DNA of 35,611 nt from Herminiimonas sp. (lineage in GTDB: Bacteria; Pseudomonadota; Gammaproteobacteria; Burkholderiales; Burkholderiaceae_D), in contig JACMRD010000229.1 of assembly GCA_014376645.1 (NCBI GenBank), positions 1 through 35,611 of the forward strand, in the 5' to 3' direction. How positions within the stretch are numbered: the first letter of the stretch is position 1; each line of letters starts with the position of its first letter. Of this stretch, positions 1 to 8,746 are shown piece after piece. Both the position numbers and the translations under genes were made by a program. A model generated the notes under the pieces. It ran no database searches, had not been told where the DNA came from, and saw nothing but the letters and a program-made list of their open reading frames with translations.

Positions 1-20
1 CCTTAAAAATCGGTGAGGCG

Positions 21-1622
21 ATGAACTTGAGCTTAGGTAAGATCGAGTCCACCGTCGACGGCTTCGTCATCAATTTGAATCCTGCCAACGACGGCCGATA
101 CGGCGCAAAAATTTTTGCAGATGGCGCGACTCTGGTGCGTGCCGCCAACGGCGCGCAGACCTACACTGCGCTTGAAGGCGCGGTCATCAAGTCGAAATCA
201 AAAAAAATTCCCGACGGTTCCACAGTCGACGTCTGGGATTCCGGAAATTTCATGCGGAACTTACCGAATGGCGTAACGATTGATAACAATGGAAGCGATG
301 ACAAAACAACCTGCATCAACACCACGCTGCCTGATCATACACAAATCGCCGTAACCAATGGGTCGGTAACCGTGACTCATGCCGATGGAACTTCAGAGAC
401 CGTAAAGGCGAGTTCAGTTCCGAAAACCCTGAGTGACGGCACGACCATTGCATTAACCGGCGATGGACTCACCATTACGGTAAAAGGCACTAACGGAGCA
501 AACGATACGCGGATTTTGGCCGATGGCTCAACGAATGTACAAGATGGTGGCCTAGCAACCTCCACTGCACTTGATGGCACGGTTACAACGGGAAATAGAA
601 CAACGCTTCCGGATCAGTCCACCCTCATCGACTGGGGTGGGGGGCTTACCACGATGGCGCTCCCTGACAAAACACAGATTGATCACCTGCTTGATCTAGG
701 CAGATCGGTTATTACGCTGACAGACGGCACTGCCGTCAACACATCAGACGACGGAGGCGGTCCGGAAATCGTACTGCCGAGCGGAGCGAAAATTAATGTG
801 ACGAAAGACGGCGCACAGATAACGCTTGCCGACGGCACGATAAGGACGATCCAACCCGACGGCAAAGCGCACAAGCTTTCAGGGGGCGAGACCATCAAAG
901 TCGATCTGGTCGGTACGATGACAGTGACGCTCGCTAACAAGAATTCAATAAAATACGATATCACAGGCAAAGTGACTGTCAACCTGGGAAGTGGCACATC
1001 GATCAACCAGGATGGCTCTGTCACAAGCAAAAACGCTGAAGGCACCTCCTCCACTCGGGTTGGCCCCGATGGAGTGAAACTCGAGCACTCTACGATCGCA
1101 AAGGCAGACAGTGCCAGTCCGACGATTGAAACCTGGCAGTCGGATTCGCCTGATGTGACTGCGTCACCGACCACAATGACATTCAACGGCGGTACGCAAC
1201 TTGTCAAAAACCCCGACCAGACAAACGTCATGTTCTTTGCCGACGGCAGCGGCATTACTACGCTCGAGGATGACTCCGCTTTTGCCGTTACGTTGAAAAA
1301 TGGCTGGCAAATCGCCTACGAAGACGGTCAGCTTATTAAAATCGCACCAGACAACAAGAAATCCGATCCGATCACCGCAGGAAGTAATGATAAGAAAGTC
1401 GATCCCGCAAAACCGGACGATAAGTCCAAAACACCGCAAGATCATAGCGAAACATTGTCCGATGGCACGAGGCTCACCGTCCAGGTGGATGGCCGTATCA
1501 TCATTACCTTGATCAATGGCGTATCAATCTGTCGTGATCAGCAAGGGAAAACCTTTACTAACCTGACTAACGCCGGGAGCGCGCTGTTTGTCTTTGCAGA
1601 CGGCTCCTATCGATCAGCTTGA
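21..1622 (+). CDS. DG-repeat protein of unknown function (5' end uncertain)
   Basis: I do not recognise a named family. The 533-residue protein is built almost wholly of degenerate units of about 20 residues around a turn such as LPDGT, LADGT or FADGS followed by alternating hydrophobic residues. Clear copies lie near residues 32-38, 63-69, 81-87, 137-143, 236-242, 252-258, 269-275, 407-413, 479-485 and 526-530. The pattern suggests a long twisted beta-sheet or solenoid, somewhat like the G-box repeats of eukaryotic TCP10/CPAP C-termini (a structural analogy only). Residues 430-475 form a Lys/Asp/Pro-rich spacer. No signal peptide or membrane segment is seen. The reading frame stays open to the left window edge, so the ATG at 21 (GGTGAGG just upstream) may be internal to a longer gene. 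G+C is visibly lower than in the neighbouring metabolic genes, as in the gene at 8747. Confidence 0.7.
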   Translation: MNLSLGKIESTVDGFVINLNPANDGRYGAKIFADGATLVRAANGAQTYTALEGAVIKSKSKKIPDGSTVDVWDSGNFMRNLPNGVTIDNNGSDDKTTCINTTLPDHTQIAVTNGSVTVTHADGTSETVKASSVPKTLSDGTTIALTGDGLTITVKGTNGANDTRILADGSTNVQDGGLATSTALDGTVTTGNRTTLPDQSTLIDWGGGLTTMALPDKTQIDHLLDLGRSVITLTDGTAVNTSDDGGGPEIVLPSGAKINVTKDGAQITLADGTIRTIQPDGKAHKLSGGETIKVDLVGTMTVTLANKNSIKYDITGKVTVNLGSGTSINQDGSVTSKNAEGTSSTRVGPDGVKLEHSTIAKADSASPTIETWQSDSPDVTASPTTMTFNGGTQLVKNPDQTNVMFFADGSGITTLEDDSAFAVTLKNGWQIAYEDGQLIKIAPDNKKSDPITAGSNDKKVDPAKPDDKSKTPQDHSETLSDGTRLTVQVDGRIIITLINGVSICRDQQGKTFTNLTNAGSALFVFADGSYRSA

Positions 1623-1755
1623 CGCTACCTGATGCGACTCCTGTCCGACTGGCACGATAATACTGCTGGGTTGAGTAACTGTTCGTCACCGACCAAGGAT
1701 GCGTTGGTTCACATGCTGGATTCGAAATTGCAGATCCGCCCGGTGCAATTGCAAA

Positions 1756-3264
1756 TCAAGCATTCTTGAACTGCTCACGCAGCAGATTTTTCTGCACCTT
1801 GCCCATGGTATTGCGCGGCAGGTCATCGACGAAATAGATCCGCTTCGGGACCTTGAAATTGGCGACGCACGCTTTCAGTTGAGTGATGATGGCGGTCTCC
1901 GATAGGGTGGCGCCGGCCTTGCACACGATGACGCCGGTCACTGCCTCGCCGAAGTCGGCATGTGGCACGCCGATGACGGCTGATTCGAGCACGCCGTCCA
2001 TCTCATCGAGCACCGTTTCGATTTCTTTCGGATAGACGTTGTAGCCGCCGGTGATGATCAGGTCCTTGCTGCGTCCGACGATCGAGAGGTATCCATCGGC
2101 GTCGAACCGTCCGACGTCGCCGGTGCGGAAAAAACCATCGTCAGTGAATTCCTCAGCGGTCTTTTCCGGCATCTGCCAGTAACCCTGGAACACGTTCGGC
2201 CCGCGCACCTCAATGGCGCCGATCTCGCCGGCGGCGCAGCGTCGCTCTTTCTCGCCGACGACCCGTACCTGCACCTCGGGTAAAGGCAGGCCGACGGTGC
2301 CGCCGCGGCGCTCGCCAGTGTAGGGGTTGGAAGTCAACATGGTGGTTTCGCTCATGCCGTAGCGCTCCAGGATCACGTGTCCGGTGCGTTCATGAAAGCT
2401 GTCGAAGGTGTCGCGCAGTAGCGGAGCAGATCCGGAAACGAACAGACGCACCGCGCGGCACGCCGCAGCATCGAAGGACGCTTCCGCCAGCAGCCGCACA
2501 TAAAAGGTCGGCACTCCCATGAAGACGGTAGCGCGCGGCAGCAGTCGCAGCACCTCGTGGGCATCGAAACGGTTCATGAAAATCATCTTGCTGCCGTTGA
2601 GCAGCGCCGCATGCGACGCTACGAACAGGCCGTGGACATGGAACAGCGGCAGCGCATGCAGCAGGACGTCACCCGGCTGCCAATGCCACGCGCGTTGTAG
2701 CGTGTTCGCGTTCGAAGACAGGTTTGCGTGGGACAGCATGGCGCCCTTGCTGCGTCCGGTGGTGCCGGAGGTGTACAGAATCGCGGCCAGGTCGCCAGGC
2801 GCCGACTGCACTGTCTCGAAATGATCCGGTTGGGTTGCCGCACGCGCCAGCAGGGAGCCGGTGCGATCGTCGCCCAGCGTGAAGACATGATCGGTCCTGC
2901 GCTGGAACGCCAGTTGCGATGTCCAGCCGAAATTCTCTGGTGAACAGACCATCACCGCAGGCTCGGCATTTCCAATGAAATAATCGATTTCCGCTGCTCG
3001 GTATGCGCTGTTGAGCGGCAGATAGACATACCCGGCGCGAATGGTCGCCAGGTACAGGATCAGCGCTTCCGGCGACTTTTCCACTTGCACGGCAATGCGG
3101 GCGGCGGGTGGTAATTGCAGGCTGCACAGCAGGTTGGCGATACGGCCGCTGGCGCGCTCTATGTCATCCCAGGAGTAGAGCGTACCGGCGCTGGTTTCGA
3201 TGCAGCATGCTGATCGGTCGTCGGGAAAGCGGGACGCGAAGAGTGCATACAAGTTAGCGTTCAT
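1756..3264 (-). CDS. matB: Malonyl-CoA synthetase-like acyl-CoA ligase (AMP-forming)
   Basis: A 502-residue member of the adenylate-forming (ANL) superfamily, which joins a carboxylic acid to CoA through an acyl-AMP. Visible motifs are the P-loop YTSGTTGRSKG (about residues 164-174), ERYGMSETTM (300-309), FRTGDVG (about 379-385) and the C-terminal PRNTMGKVQK with its catalytic lysine near 489. Length and overall sequence fit malonyl/methylmalonyl-CoA synthetase (MatB) best, but another short-chain acyl-CoA synthetase is possible. The start at 3264 is chosen because GGAGG lies about 8 nt upstream; the frame runs further upstream without such a site. It is the last gene of a minus-strand group, 71 nt after the crotonase gene, so the two probably act on related CoA esters. 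The malonate role is inference. Confidence 0.85.
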   Translation of the reverse strand: MNANLYALFASRFPDDRSACCIETSAGTLYSWDDIERASGRIANLLCSLQLPPAARIAVQVEKSPEALILYLATIRAGYVYLPLNSAYRAAEIDYFIGNAEPAVMVCSPENFGWTSQLAFQRRTDHVFTLGDDRTGSLLARAATQPDHFETVQSAPGDLAAILYTSGTTGRSKGAMLSHANLSSNANTLQRAWHWQPGDVLLHALPLFHVHGLFVASHAALLNGSKMIFMNRFDAHEVLRLLPRATVFMGVPTFYVRLLAEASFDAAACRAVRLFVSGSAPLLRDTFDSFHERTGHVILERYGMSETTMLTSNPYTGERRGGTVGLPLPEVQVRVVGEKERRCAAGEIGAIEVRGPNVFQGYWQMPEKTAEEFTDDGFFRTGDVGRFDADGYLSIVGRSKDLIITGGYNVYPKEIETVLDEMDGVLESAVIGVPHADFGEAVTGVIVCKAGATLSETAIITQLKACVANFKVPKRIYFVDDLPRNTMGKVQKNLLREQFKNA

Positions 3265-3335
3265 CAGGTGGCCTCCATTTTTATGGTGGTCGGTTGCAGC
3301 GTGCAACTGCACCGCCCAGATCGTTATTTTAGGTA

Positions 3336-4109
3336 CTACTTTCCCGCGAATCGCGCCCGGCGCTTGGCTAGAAACGCCGCCACACCCTCTCGATAATCGT
3401 CGGAGGCCAGCGGCGTGAATGCCGCTCGCAGTTCGTCGTCTTCGAGCGGTGCCGGGCTGGCGGTTAGGCGCGCAACCAGCAGCTTGTTCATGCGCGCCGC
3501 CAGTGGCGCGCCCGCCGCGATGCGTTCGGCGGCGGCGAGTGCCTCCGAGGGTACATCGGCGACGATCCGGGTCAGCAAACCCTTCTGCAGCGCTTCTGCG
3601 GCATCGAAAATCCGTCCTTCGAGCAGCAGTTCGAGCGTCACTGCCTTGCCGACCAGTTGTAGCAGTCCCGCCATTTCATCCGGCGCCAGTGCGAAGCCCA
3701 GCCGGTTGATCGGAATACCGAACAGCGCATCAGGCGCAGCAAGCCTCAAGTCGCAGGCGCAGGCAATCTCCAGCCCGCCGCCGGCGCACACACCGTCGAT
3801 GGCAGCGATGGTCGGATGGCGGCAGCCGGAAATCGCGGTCAGAGCCTGCCCGATGGCGTCCGTATGATACCGAATACCTTGCTCCAGGGTATTGCGAACT
3901 TGCGAAAATTCGGCAATGTCGGCGCCGGCGGCAAACTGGCCGCCTTCGCCTCGCACGATCACGCAGCGCAGGCTTTCGTCAGCCGACAGTTCCGTGAAGC
4001 GGGCGGCCAGCGCGCCCCACATGGCGACATCGATGGCATTGAGCTTGCCCGGATTCGACAGGGTCACGGTGGCAATCGCGCCTTCGCGGGTGACAAGGAT
4101 GGCCGCCAT
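3336..4109 (-). CDS. Enoyl-CoA hydratase/isomerase (crotonase) family protein
   Basis: A 257-residue crotonase-fold protein. The first oxyanion-hole region appears as GEGGQFAAGADIAEF (about residues 54-68) and the second as GVCAGGGLEIACACDLRLA (about 106-124). The glutamate of GGGLE, one of the two catalytic glutamates of enoyl-CoA hydratase, is present. The second, normally in FGxPExxLG, is replaced: the sequence here reads FGIPINRLG. That argues against classical hydratase activity and leaves isomerase, hydrolase, lyase or decarboxylase functions open. It starts 3 nt after the lgt stop codon and precedes the MatB-like ligase by 71 nt, so it is almost certainly co-transcribed with both. A decarboxylase or hydrolase acting on a malonyl-type CoA ester would suit this context, but that is inference. 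Confidence 0.85.
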   Translation of the reverse strand: MAAILVTREGAIATVTLSNPGKLNAIDVAMWGALAARFTELSADESLRCVIVRGEGGQFAAGADIAEFSQVRNTLEQGIRYHTDAIGQALTAISGCRHPTIAAIDGVCAGGGLEIACACDLRLAAPDALFGIPINRLGFALAPDEMAGLLQLVGKAVTLELLLEGRIFDAAEALQKGLLTRIVADVPSEALAAAERIAAGAPLAARMNKLLVARLTASPAPLEDDELRAAFTPLASDDYREGVAAFLAKRRARFAGK

Positions 4110-4112
4110 CGG

Positions 4113-4928
4113 TCAAGCCCGGGTGTACGGCACTGCTGGAGTGGCGCGGTAGGCCACGACCAGCAGCACGACGCCGAGCACGATCATCGGTACCGACAAC
4201 ATCTGTCCGGCTGAAATCGTCACGCCGGCAAAGCTGACGTCGTAGTCAGGGGTGCGGAAGTACTCTGTGAAGAAGCGTGCGCAGCCGTAGCCGGCCGCAA
4301 ACACGCCGCTCACCGCCAGATAAGGGCGCGGCTTGCGCGCGTACAGCCATAGAACGATGAACAGGAGCAGCCCGTCGACCAGCGCCTGATAGATCGGCGA
4401 AGGATGGCGCGGCAGTTGATCGACATTCGGCCAGATCATTGCCCACGGCAGCGAGGCATCGGCCACGCGCCCGGGTAGTTCGGCATTGATGAAATTACCG
4501 ACGCGTCCGGCCGCATAACCGAGCGGCACCAGCGGCGCGATGAAATCCATGACATCCATCAGGCGGCGTCCCGCCTTGCGCGACCAGATCGCCATGGCTA
4601 CCATCACTCCAAGGAAGCCGCCGTGAAACGACATGCCACCTTTCCAGACCGCGAAGATTTCCAGCGGATGCGACAGGTAATAAGCCGGGCTGTAAAAAAA
4701 GACTTCACCGAGACGGCCGCCGACGATCACGCCGAGCACGCCGTAGAACAGCATGTCGTCCAGATCCTCCTTGCGCCAGCCGGCCTGAGAGATGTGCGGT
4801 TGCCGGATCCGGACTCGTCCGAGGGCGATGAATTGGGCGAATCCCAGCAGATACATCAAGCCGTACCAGCGGATGGCCAAGGGGCCGATCGCCAGCGCGA
4901 TCGGATCGGGCATCGGATGAATCAGCAT
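4113..4928 (-). CDS. lgt: Prolipoprotein diacylglyceryl transferase Lgt
   Basis: A 271-residue inner-membrane enzyme that transfers diacylglyceryl from phosphatidylglycerol to the lipobox cysteine of prolipoproteins. It begins [23 protein letters not shown], as usual for Lgt, and shows the conserved MSFHGGFLG segment and the Lgt signature [14 protein letters not shown], with several hydrophobic membrane segments around them. The start at 4928 fits the family N-terminus. Its ATG overlaps the TAA stop of the upstream lysR gene (TAATG), which suggests translational coupling; the only upstream purine stretch is a weak GAAAGAAAAA. The next gene, a crotonase, starts 3 nt after the Lgt stop. An essential lipoprotein enzyme is thus sandwiched between a regulator and acyl-CoA genes. 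Confidence 0.96.
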   Translation of the reverse strand: MLIHPMPDPIALAIGPLAIRWYGLMYLLGFAQFIALGRVRIRQPHISQAGWRKEDLDDMLFYGVLGVIVGGRLGEVFFYSPAYYLSHPLEIFAVWKGGMSFHGGFLGVMVAMAIWSRKAGRRLMDVMDFIAPLVPLGYAAGRVGNFINAELPGRVADASLPWAMIWPNVDQLPRHPSPIYQALVDGLLLFIVLWLYARKPRPYLAVSGVFAAGYGCARFFTEYFRTPDYDVSFAGVTISAGQMLSVPMIVLGVVLLVVAYRATPAVPYTRA

Positions 4929-5836
4929 TATTTTTTCTTTCGCAGTAAATCTAGGAACGCATGTAAGACAGGCGAGGGATTGTCGCGGCGCCAAGCCAAT
5001 CCGGTTTCGACCGATGGCGTCGGATTGCGCAACCGCTTGTAGTCAACTCCGGCCCGCTTCAAATTCGACACAGATTGTGGCACAAGCGCGATGCCCATGC
5101 CTGCCGAAACGAGGCTGACGATGGTTTGCATCTGTATCGCTTCCTGACCGATGCGCGGCGTCAGGCCGGCATCCCGAAAGCAGCTCAAGATCGCATCGTG
5201 GAACGCTGGTGCGATGCGACGCGGGAAAATGATGAGCGGCAGGTCGGCCACTGCCGCGAGGTCGACGACTGCCTTGTTGCGTAATCCCGGCACCCCACTG
5301 GGCACTGCCAGCAGCAGCGGTTCCGACAGCACCGGTACATAGTCGAGCAACGCCCGGTCCTTGTCCTGCAATGGTGGAATCAGCAGGCCGACATCGATGC
5401 GGCCCTGTAGCAGGTCATCCTGCTGGATGTCGGTGGTTGCTTCGCGCAGTTCGATCTGTACATCCGGATGGCGTTCGCGGAATTCGCGCAGCACCGGCGG
5501 CAGGATGCTGTAATCGGCTGTCGAGACGAATCCCAGAACAAGGCGGCCGGAGGCGCCGCTGGCGGCGCGCCGGACCAGTTCCGGCAGGGCGGCGGCGCGT
5601 AGCAGCATCCAGCGCGCCTCGGGCAGCAGCGCCGCGCCGGCCGGGGTCAGCATCACGCTGCGTTGCGTCCTCGCAAACAGCTGCACCCCGAGCTGGCCTT
5701 CGAGCCCCTGGATGGTCTGCGACAGCGGCGGCTGCGTCATGTTCAGACGCGTCGCGGCGCGGCCGAAATGCAGCTCCTCGGCGACGGCGACGAAGTAACG
5801 CAGGGGACGCAGCTCGATGACAGGTGTAGTCGGCAT
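4928..5836 (-). CDS. LysR-family transcriptional regulator
   Basis: A 302-residue LysR-type regulator. The N-terminal winged helix-turn-helix covers roughly residues 10-65 ([20 protein letters not shown], then [22 protein letters not shown]), followed by the periplasmic-binding-protein-like effector domain (about 90-295). The start at 5836 is preferred over in-frame ATGs at 5875 and 5905 because it leaves the usual short lead before the HTH and lies downstream of a TATGAT -10-like element (minus strand, 5876-5871). It is divergent from ilvD with a 102-nt gap and may control that gene as well as itself. Its stop overlaps the lgt start, so it probably heads the lysR-lgt-crotonase-matB transcript. 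The effector cannot be told from sequence. Confidence 0.93.
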   Translation of the reverse strand: MPTTPVIELRPLRYFVAVAEELHFGRAATRLNMTQPPLSQTIQGLEGQLGVQLFARTQRSVMLTPAGAALLPEARWMLLRAAALPELVRRAASGASGRLVLGFVSTADYSILPPVLREFRERHPDVQIELREATTDIQQDDLLQGRIDVGLLIPPLQDKDRALLDYVPVLSEPLLLAVPSGVPGLRNKAVVDLAAVADLPLIIFPRRIAPAFHDAILSCFRDAGLTPRIGQEAIQMQTIVSLVSAGMGIALVPQSVSNLKRAGVDYKRLRNPTPSVETGLAWRRDNPSPVLHAFLDLLRKKK

Positions 5837-5842
5837 GGATTG

Positions 5843-5911
5843 ATATGCAAAACGTATTGAAAACCAACGAATCATATATTTGACACGTGGCTTTGTGCAA
5901 GGCACTGTAGT
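5843..5911. promoter_or_regulatory. Divergent lysR/ilvD control region with a T-N11-A motif
   Basis: Positions 5843-5857 read ATATGCAAAACGTAT, an imperfect palindrome with the T-N11-A spacing typical of LysR-type sites. For ilvD a perfect TTGACA (-35) lies at 5880-5885, followed by a poor -10 region around CTGTAG/TGTAGT (5905-5911), as often seen for activator-dependent promoters. On the minus strand TATGAT (5876-5871) could be the lysR -10. The assignment to this LysR protein is inferred from position. Confidence 0.45.
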
Positions 5912-5938
5912 GGTTTCTTATTCCTTCCTGGAGCAAAC

Positions 5939-7612
5939 ATGGCCTTCAATCGCCGCTCGAAAAACATCACTCAGGGCGTTTCCCGTAGCCCGAACCGGTC
6001 CATGTATTACGCCATGGGCTACGAAAAGGCAGATTTCGACAATCCGATGATCGGCATCGCCAACGGCCACTCGACCATCACGCCGTGTAATTCCGGCCTG
6101 CAGAAACTGGCGGACATCGCGATCGCCACCATCAAGGAAGAAGGGGCCAATCCACAGGTGTTCGGCACACCGACGATTTCGGACGGCATGTCGATGGGTA
6201 CCGAAGGCATGAAGTATTCGCTGATTTCGCGCGAAGTCATTGCCGACTGCATTGAGACCGCCGTCAACGGCCAGTGGATGGATGGCTGCCTGATCATCGG
6301 TGGCTGCGACAAGAACATGCCGGGCGGGATGATCGCCATGGCGCGCACCAACGTACCGAGCATCTATGTCTACGGCGGCACCATCAAGCCTGGCAACTGG
6401 AAGGGCAAGGACCTGACGATCGTCTCAGCCTTCGAAGCGGTCGGCGAGTTTTCGATGGGCCGCATGTCGCAGGAAGATTTCGACGGTATCGAACGCAATG
6501 CCTGCCCGTCAGCCGGCTCCTGCGGCGGCATGTACACCGCCAACACCATGTCGTCGTCGTTCGAGGCGCTCGGGCTGTCGCTGATGTATTCGTCGACCAT
6601 GGCCAATCCGGATGATGAAAAGACCGGCTCGGCTGCCCAGTCGGCGCGGGTACTGGTCGAAGCAGTCAAGCGCGATCTGAAGCCGCGCGACATCATCAGC
6701 CGCAAGTCGATCGAGAACGCGGTCGCAGTCATCATGGCCACCGGCGGCTCCACCAATGCCGTGCTGCATTACCTGGCCATTGCCCACGCTGCCGAGATCG
6801 AATGGACGCTGGAGGATTTCGAACGCATGCGACTGCGCGTGCCGGTGATCTGCAACCTCAAGCCTTCGGGGGAGTACGTCGCCACCGACCTGCACCGTGC
6901 TGGGGGCGTTCCGCAAGTCATGAAGCTGCTGCTCGATGCCGGATTGATGCATGGTGATTGCATGACCATCACCGGCCGCACCCTGGCAGAAGAACTGGTC
7001 GACGTGCCGAGCCAGCCGGCAACCGGTCAGGACGTCATCCGTACCATCGAGCACGCGCTTTACAAGCAAGGCCACCTCGCGATCCTGAAAGGCAATCTGT
7101 CGCCCGAAGGCTGCGTTGCCAAGATCAGCGGCTTGAAAAACCCGGTCATCACCGGCCCGGCTCGCGTGTTCGACGACGAGTACACCGCCATGGATGCGAT
7201 CATGGCTGACCAGATCAAGCCGGGCGATGTGCTGGTGATGCGCTATCTGGGCCCAAAGGGCGGCCCTGGCATGCCGGAAATGCTGGCGCCGACCTCGGCT
7301 CTGATCGGCAAGGGTCTGGGGGAATCGGTAGGACTGATCACAGACGGCCGTTTTTCCGGCGGGACCTGGGGAATGGTGGTCGGCCACGTTTCGCCGGAAG
7401 CATTCGTCGGCGGTACGATTGCGCTGGTCCTGGAAGGCGACTCGGTAACCATCGATGCACACCAGCAGCTGATCCAGCTCAACGTCGCCGACGATGAAAT
7501 CGCCCGTCGCCGCAGTCTATGGAAGGCGCCGGCGCCTCGCTATACCCGCGGCGTGCTTGCAAAGTTTGCGGCGCTGACCTCGTCGGCCAGCAAGGGTGCG
7601 GTCACTGACTGA
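5939..7612 (+). CDS. ilvD: Dihydroxy-acid dehydratase IlvD
   Basis: A 557-residue dehydratase that converts 2,3-dihydroxy-3-methylvalerate or -isovalerate to the 2-oxo acids, the penultimate step of isoleucine and valine synthesis. The three Fe-S cluster cysteines are C50 (TITPCNSGL), C123 ([10 protein letters not shown]) and C195 ([14 protein letters not shown]), with the acidic/lysine pair D124-K125 of the active site. Length fits the short (about 555-residue) class with a [2Fe-2S] cluster. A GGAG about 8 nt upstream supports the ATG at 5939. It stands alone on the plus strand, divergent from a LysR gene that may regulate it, and is followed by a strong bidirectional hairpin. Confidence 0.97.
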   Translation: MAFNRRSKNITQGVSRSPNRSMYYAMGYEKADFDNPMIGIANGHSTITPCNSGLQKLADIAIATIKEEGANPQVFGTPTISDGMSMGTEGMKYSLISREVIADCIETAVNGQWMDGCLIIGGCDKNMPGGMIAMARTNVPSIYVYGGTIKPGNWKGKDLTIVSAFEAVGEFSMGRMSQEDFDGIERNACPSAGSCGGMYTANTMSSSFEALGLSLMYSSTMANPDDEKTGSAAQSARVLVEAVKRDLKPRDIISRKSIENAVAVIMATGGSTNAVLHYLAIAHAAEIEWTLEDFERMRLRVPVICNLKPSGEYVATDLHRAGGVPQVMKLLLDAGLMHGDCMTITGRTLAEELVDVPSQPATGQDVIRTIEHALYKQGHLAILKGNLSPEGCVAKISGLKNPVITGPARVFDDEYTAMDAIMADQIKPGDVLVMRYLGPKGGPGMPEMLAPTSALIGKGLGESVGLITDGRFSGGTWGMVVGHVSPEAFVGGTIALVLEGDSVTIDAHQQLIQLNVADDEIARRRSLWKAPAPRYTRGVLAKFAALTSSASKGAVTD

Positions 7613-7682
7613 GCCGGGAGCAACGGCTTTCTTCTGCAGTCCTGACCTTAACGTCGGGGCGCCCTGCGAAAACAGGATGAAA

Positions 7683-7708
7683 AAATGGCCGGATCGCTCC
7701 GGCCATTT
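7683..7708. terminator. Bidirectional terminator between ilvD and the Trp-rich gene
   Basis: A perfect 11-bp stem with arms AAATGGCCGGA and TCCGGCCATTT around the 4-nt loop TCGC. A-rich sequence on the left and T-rich sequence on the right let it serve both converging genes. Confidence 0.8.
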
Positions 7709-7736
7709 CCTTTGCTTCCAGAGTTGGAATCGGTCG

Positions 7737-7958
7737 TTATTTCTTCTTGAAGGAATTCTTGACGCGATCCTCACGTGCTTTGTCGAGTTGTTCGAAGGCA
7801 CGTCGCTTGTCGAAGCCAAACATGCGCTCCAGGAATTCGAACCAGATGAAAGCGACCACACCCAGGCCGACGACCCACCACCATGACAAGTTGGCAACGA
7901 AACGAACTTCGAAGTACTTTAATGCAATGAACGCGACAATGATGATGATGAGTGGCAT
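7737..7958 (-). CDS. Small Trp-rich membrane protein (TIGR04438-like)
   Basis: A 73-residue protein with an N-terminal hydrophobic segment (MPLIIIIVAFIALKYFEV), then SWWWVVGLGVVAFIWFEF as a second Trp-rich membrane segment, and a charged tail ending in KNSFKKK. This matches the small Trp-rich proteins common in Burkholderiales; their function is unknown. The start at 7958 has GGAGG about 6 nt upstream on the minus strand, while the longer reading frame has none. It converges on ilvD across a shared terminator. Its likely place is the inner membrane. Confidence 0.85.
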   Translation of the reverse strand: MPLIIIIVAFIALKYFEVRFVANLSWWWVVGLGVVAFIWFEFLERMFGFDKRRAFEQLDKAREDRVKNSFKKK

Positions 7959-8109
7959 GACGACCTCCGTTGCCTCAGGATAGGGTGAAAGAGTGTAACG
8001 GTCAATCCGGGCTGTCAACGTTCAATAAGGATGTAGCGTTACCGCAATAGGAGATTCAAACCGCCGTTATGGCGTGGCATCTTCCAACCAGTCCCCTTCG
8101 GAGAAGAGA

Positions 8110-8418
8110 ATGAAACGGTTGTTATTGCTTTGTTGCGCATTGAGTGGCATTTTTTCCCAAGCAGCATTTGCCAGCGCCGAACTCGCCAAGGCGAAGAATT
8201 GCATGTCTTGCCATGCCGTAGGGAACAAGCTGATCGGCCCATCCTACAAGGACGTTGCGGCAAAGTATGCCGGCGACAGCGGCGCGGAAGAGCGACTGAC
8301 GCAAAAAGTGCTCAAGGGCGGTAGTGGCGCATGGGGCCCGGTGCCGATGCCGGCCAATGCGCAGGTCTCCGAAGCGGAAGCCCGCACGCTCGTGAAATGG
8401 GTCTTGTCGTTGAAATAG
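8110..8418 (+). CDS. Class I cytochrome c (c551/c552-like)
   Basis: A 102-residue secreted haem protein. Residues 1-22 are a Sec signal peptide (MKRLLLLCCALSG..., cleavage after AFA or ASA). The haem-binding motif is C31-M-S-C34-H35, and M80 in PVPMPAN is the probable distal ligand. The mature length of about 80 residues fits periplasmic cytochrome c551/c552 electron shuttles. The ATG at 8110 is chosen because GGAG lies 8 nt upstream and it begins the signal peptide. It is monocistronic, closed by a good terminator. Its redox partner cannot be read from the neighbours. Confidence 0.93.
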   Translation: MKRLLLLCCALSGIFSQAAFASAELAKAKNCMSCHAVGNKLIGPSYKDVAAKYAGDSGAEERLTQKVLKGGSGAWGPVPMPANAQVSEAEARTLVKWVLSLK

Positions 8419-8453
8419 ATTTTCATTTCGGAAATATCCAATCCGGATTCCGC

Positions 8454-8483
8454 AAAAAGCGCCGCTCACAACGGCGCTTTTTT
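8454..8483 (+). terminator. Intrinsic terminator after the cytochrome c gene
   Basis: Arms AAAAAGCGCCG and CGGCGCTTTTT pair around the loop CTCACAA, and the right arm runs into a T-rich tract. It lies 36 nt after the stop codon. Confidence 0.9.
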
Positions 8484-8746
8484 CTTTTCTGCGGAAAATT
8501 TTCCATCGAAGTTACTTGCTTTTCGATCACCGTCTAATTGGTGCAAGTCAATAGAACGAGGGAGTTACGCCGATCGCGGCATTTCTTCGGAAATCCCGCA
8601 GGCATTCTGCCCGCCCGCCTCTACGCTCCCCATTGCAATCTTGAATTTGTTGAAGTGTCAAACAAACCGAAACGATTTCGTCTAATGAGCTGCCGATCAG
8701 CAAAAAGATCGATTTCGGGCTCGATCTCAATCCGGAAAGGATTTTC
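8484..8746. other. 263-nt non-coding leader of the HrpF-like gene
   Basis: No gene is seen here. It separates the cytochrome c terminator from the HrpF-like ORF and is AT-richer than the flanks. The only firm element is the ribosome binding site AAAGGA (8736-8741), 5-6 nt before the ATG. I looked for an HrpL box (GGAACC-N16-CCAC) and a PIP box (TTCGC-N15-TTCGC) and found no acceptable match. Confidence 0.5.

Noticed and set aside
1623-1755. Terminator between the DG-repeat gene and matB
   Set aside because: Only a 5-bp stem (ACCAA/TTGGT) without a T-tract is visible.
8540-8746. PIP-box or HrpL-box upstream of the HrpF-like gene
   Set aside because: TTCGG occurs near 8585, but the second half-site is TCTGC/TTCTG at imperfect spacing, and no GGAACC-N16-CCAC match was found.
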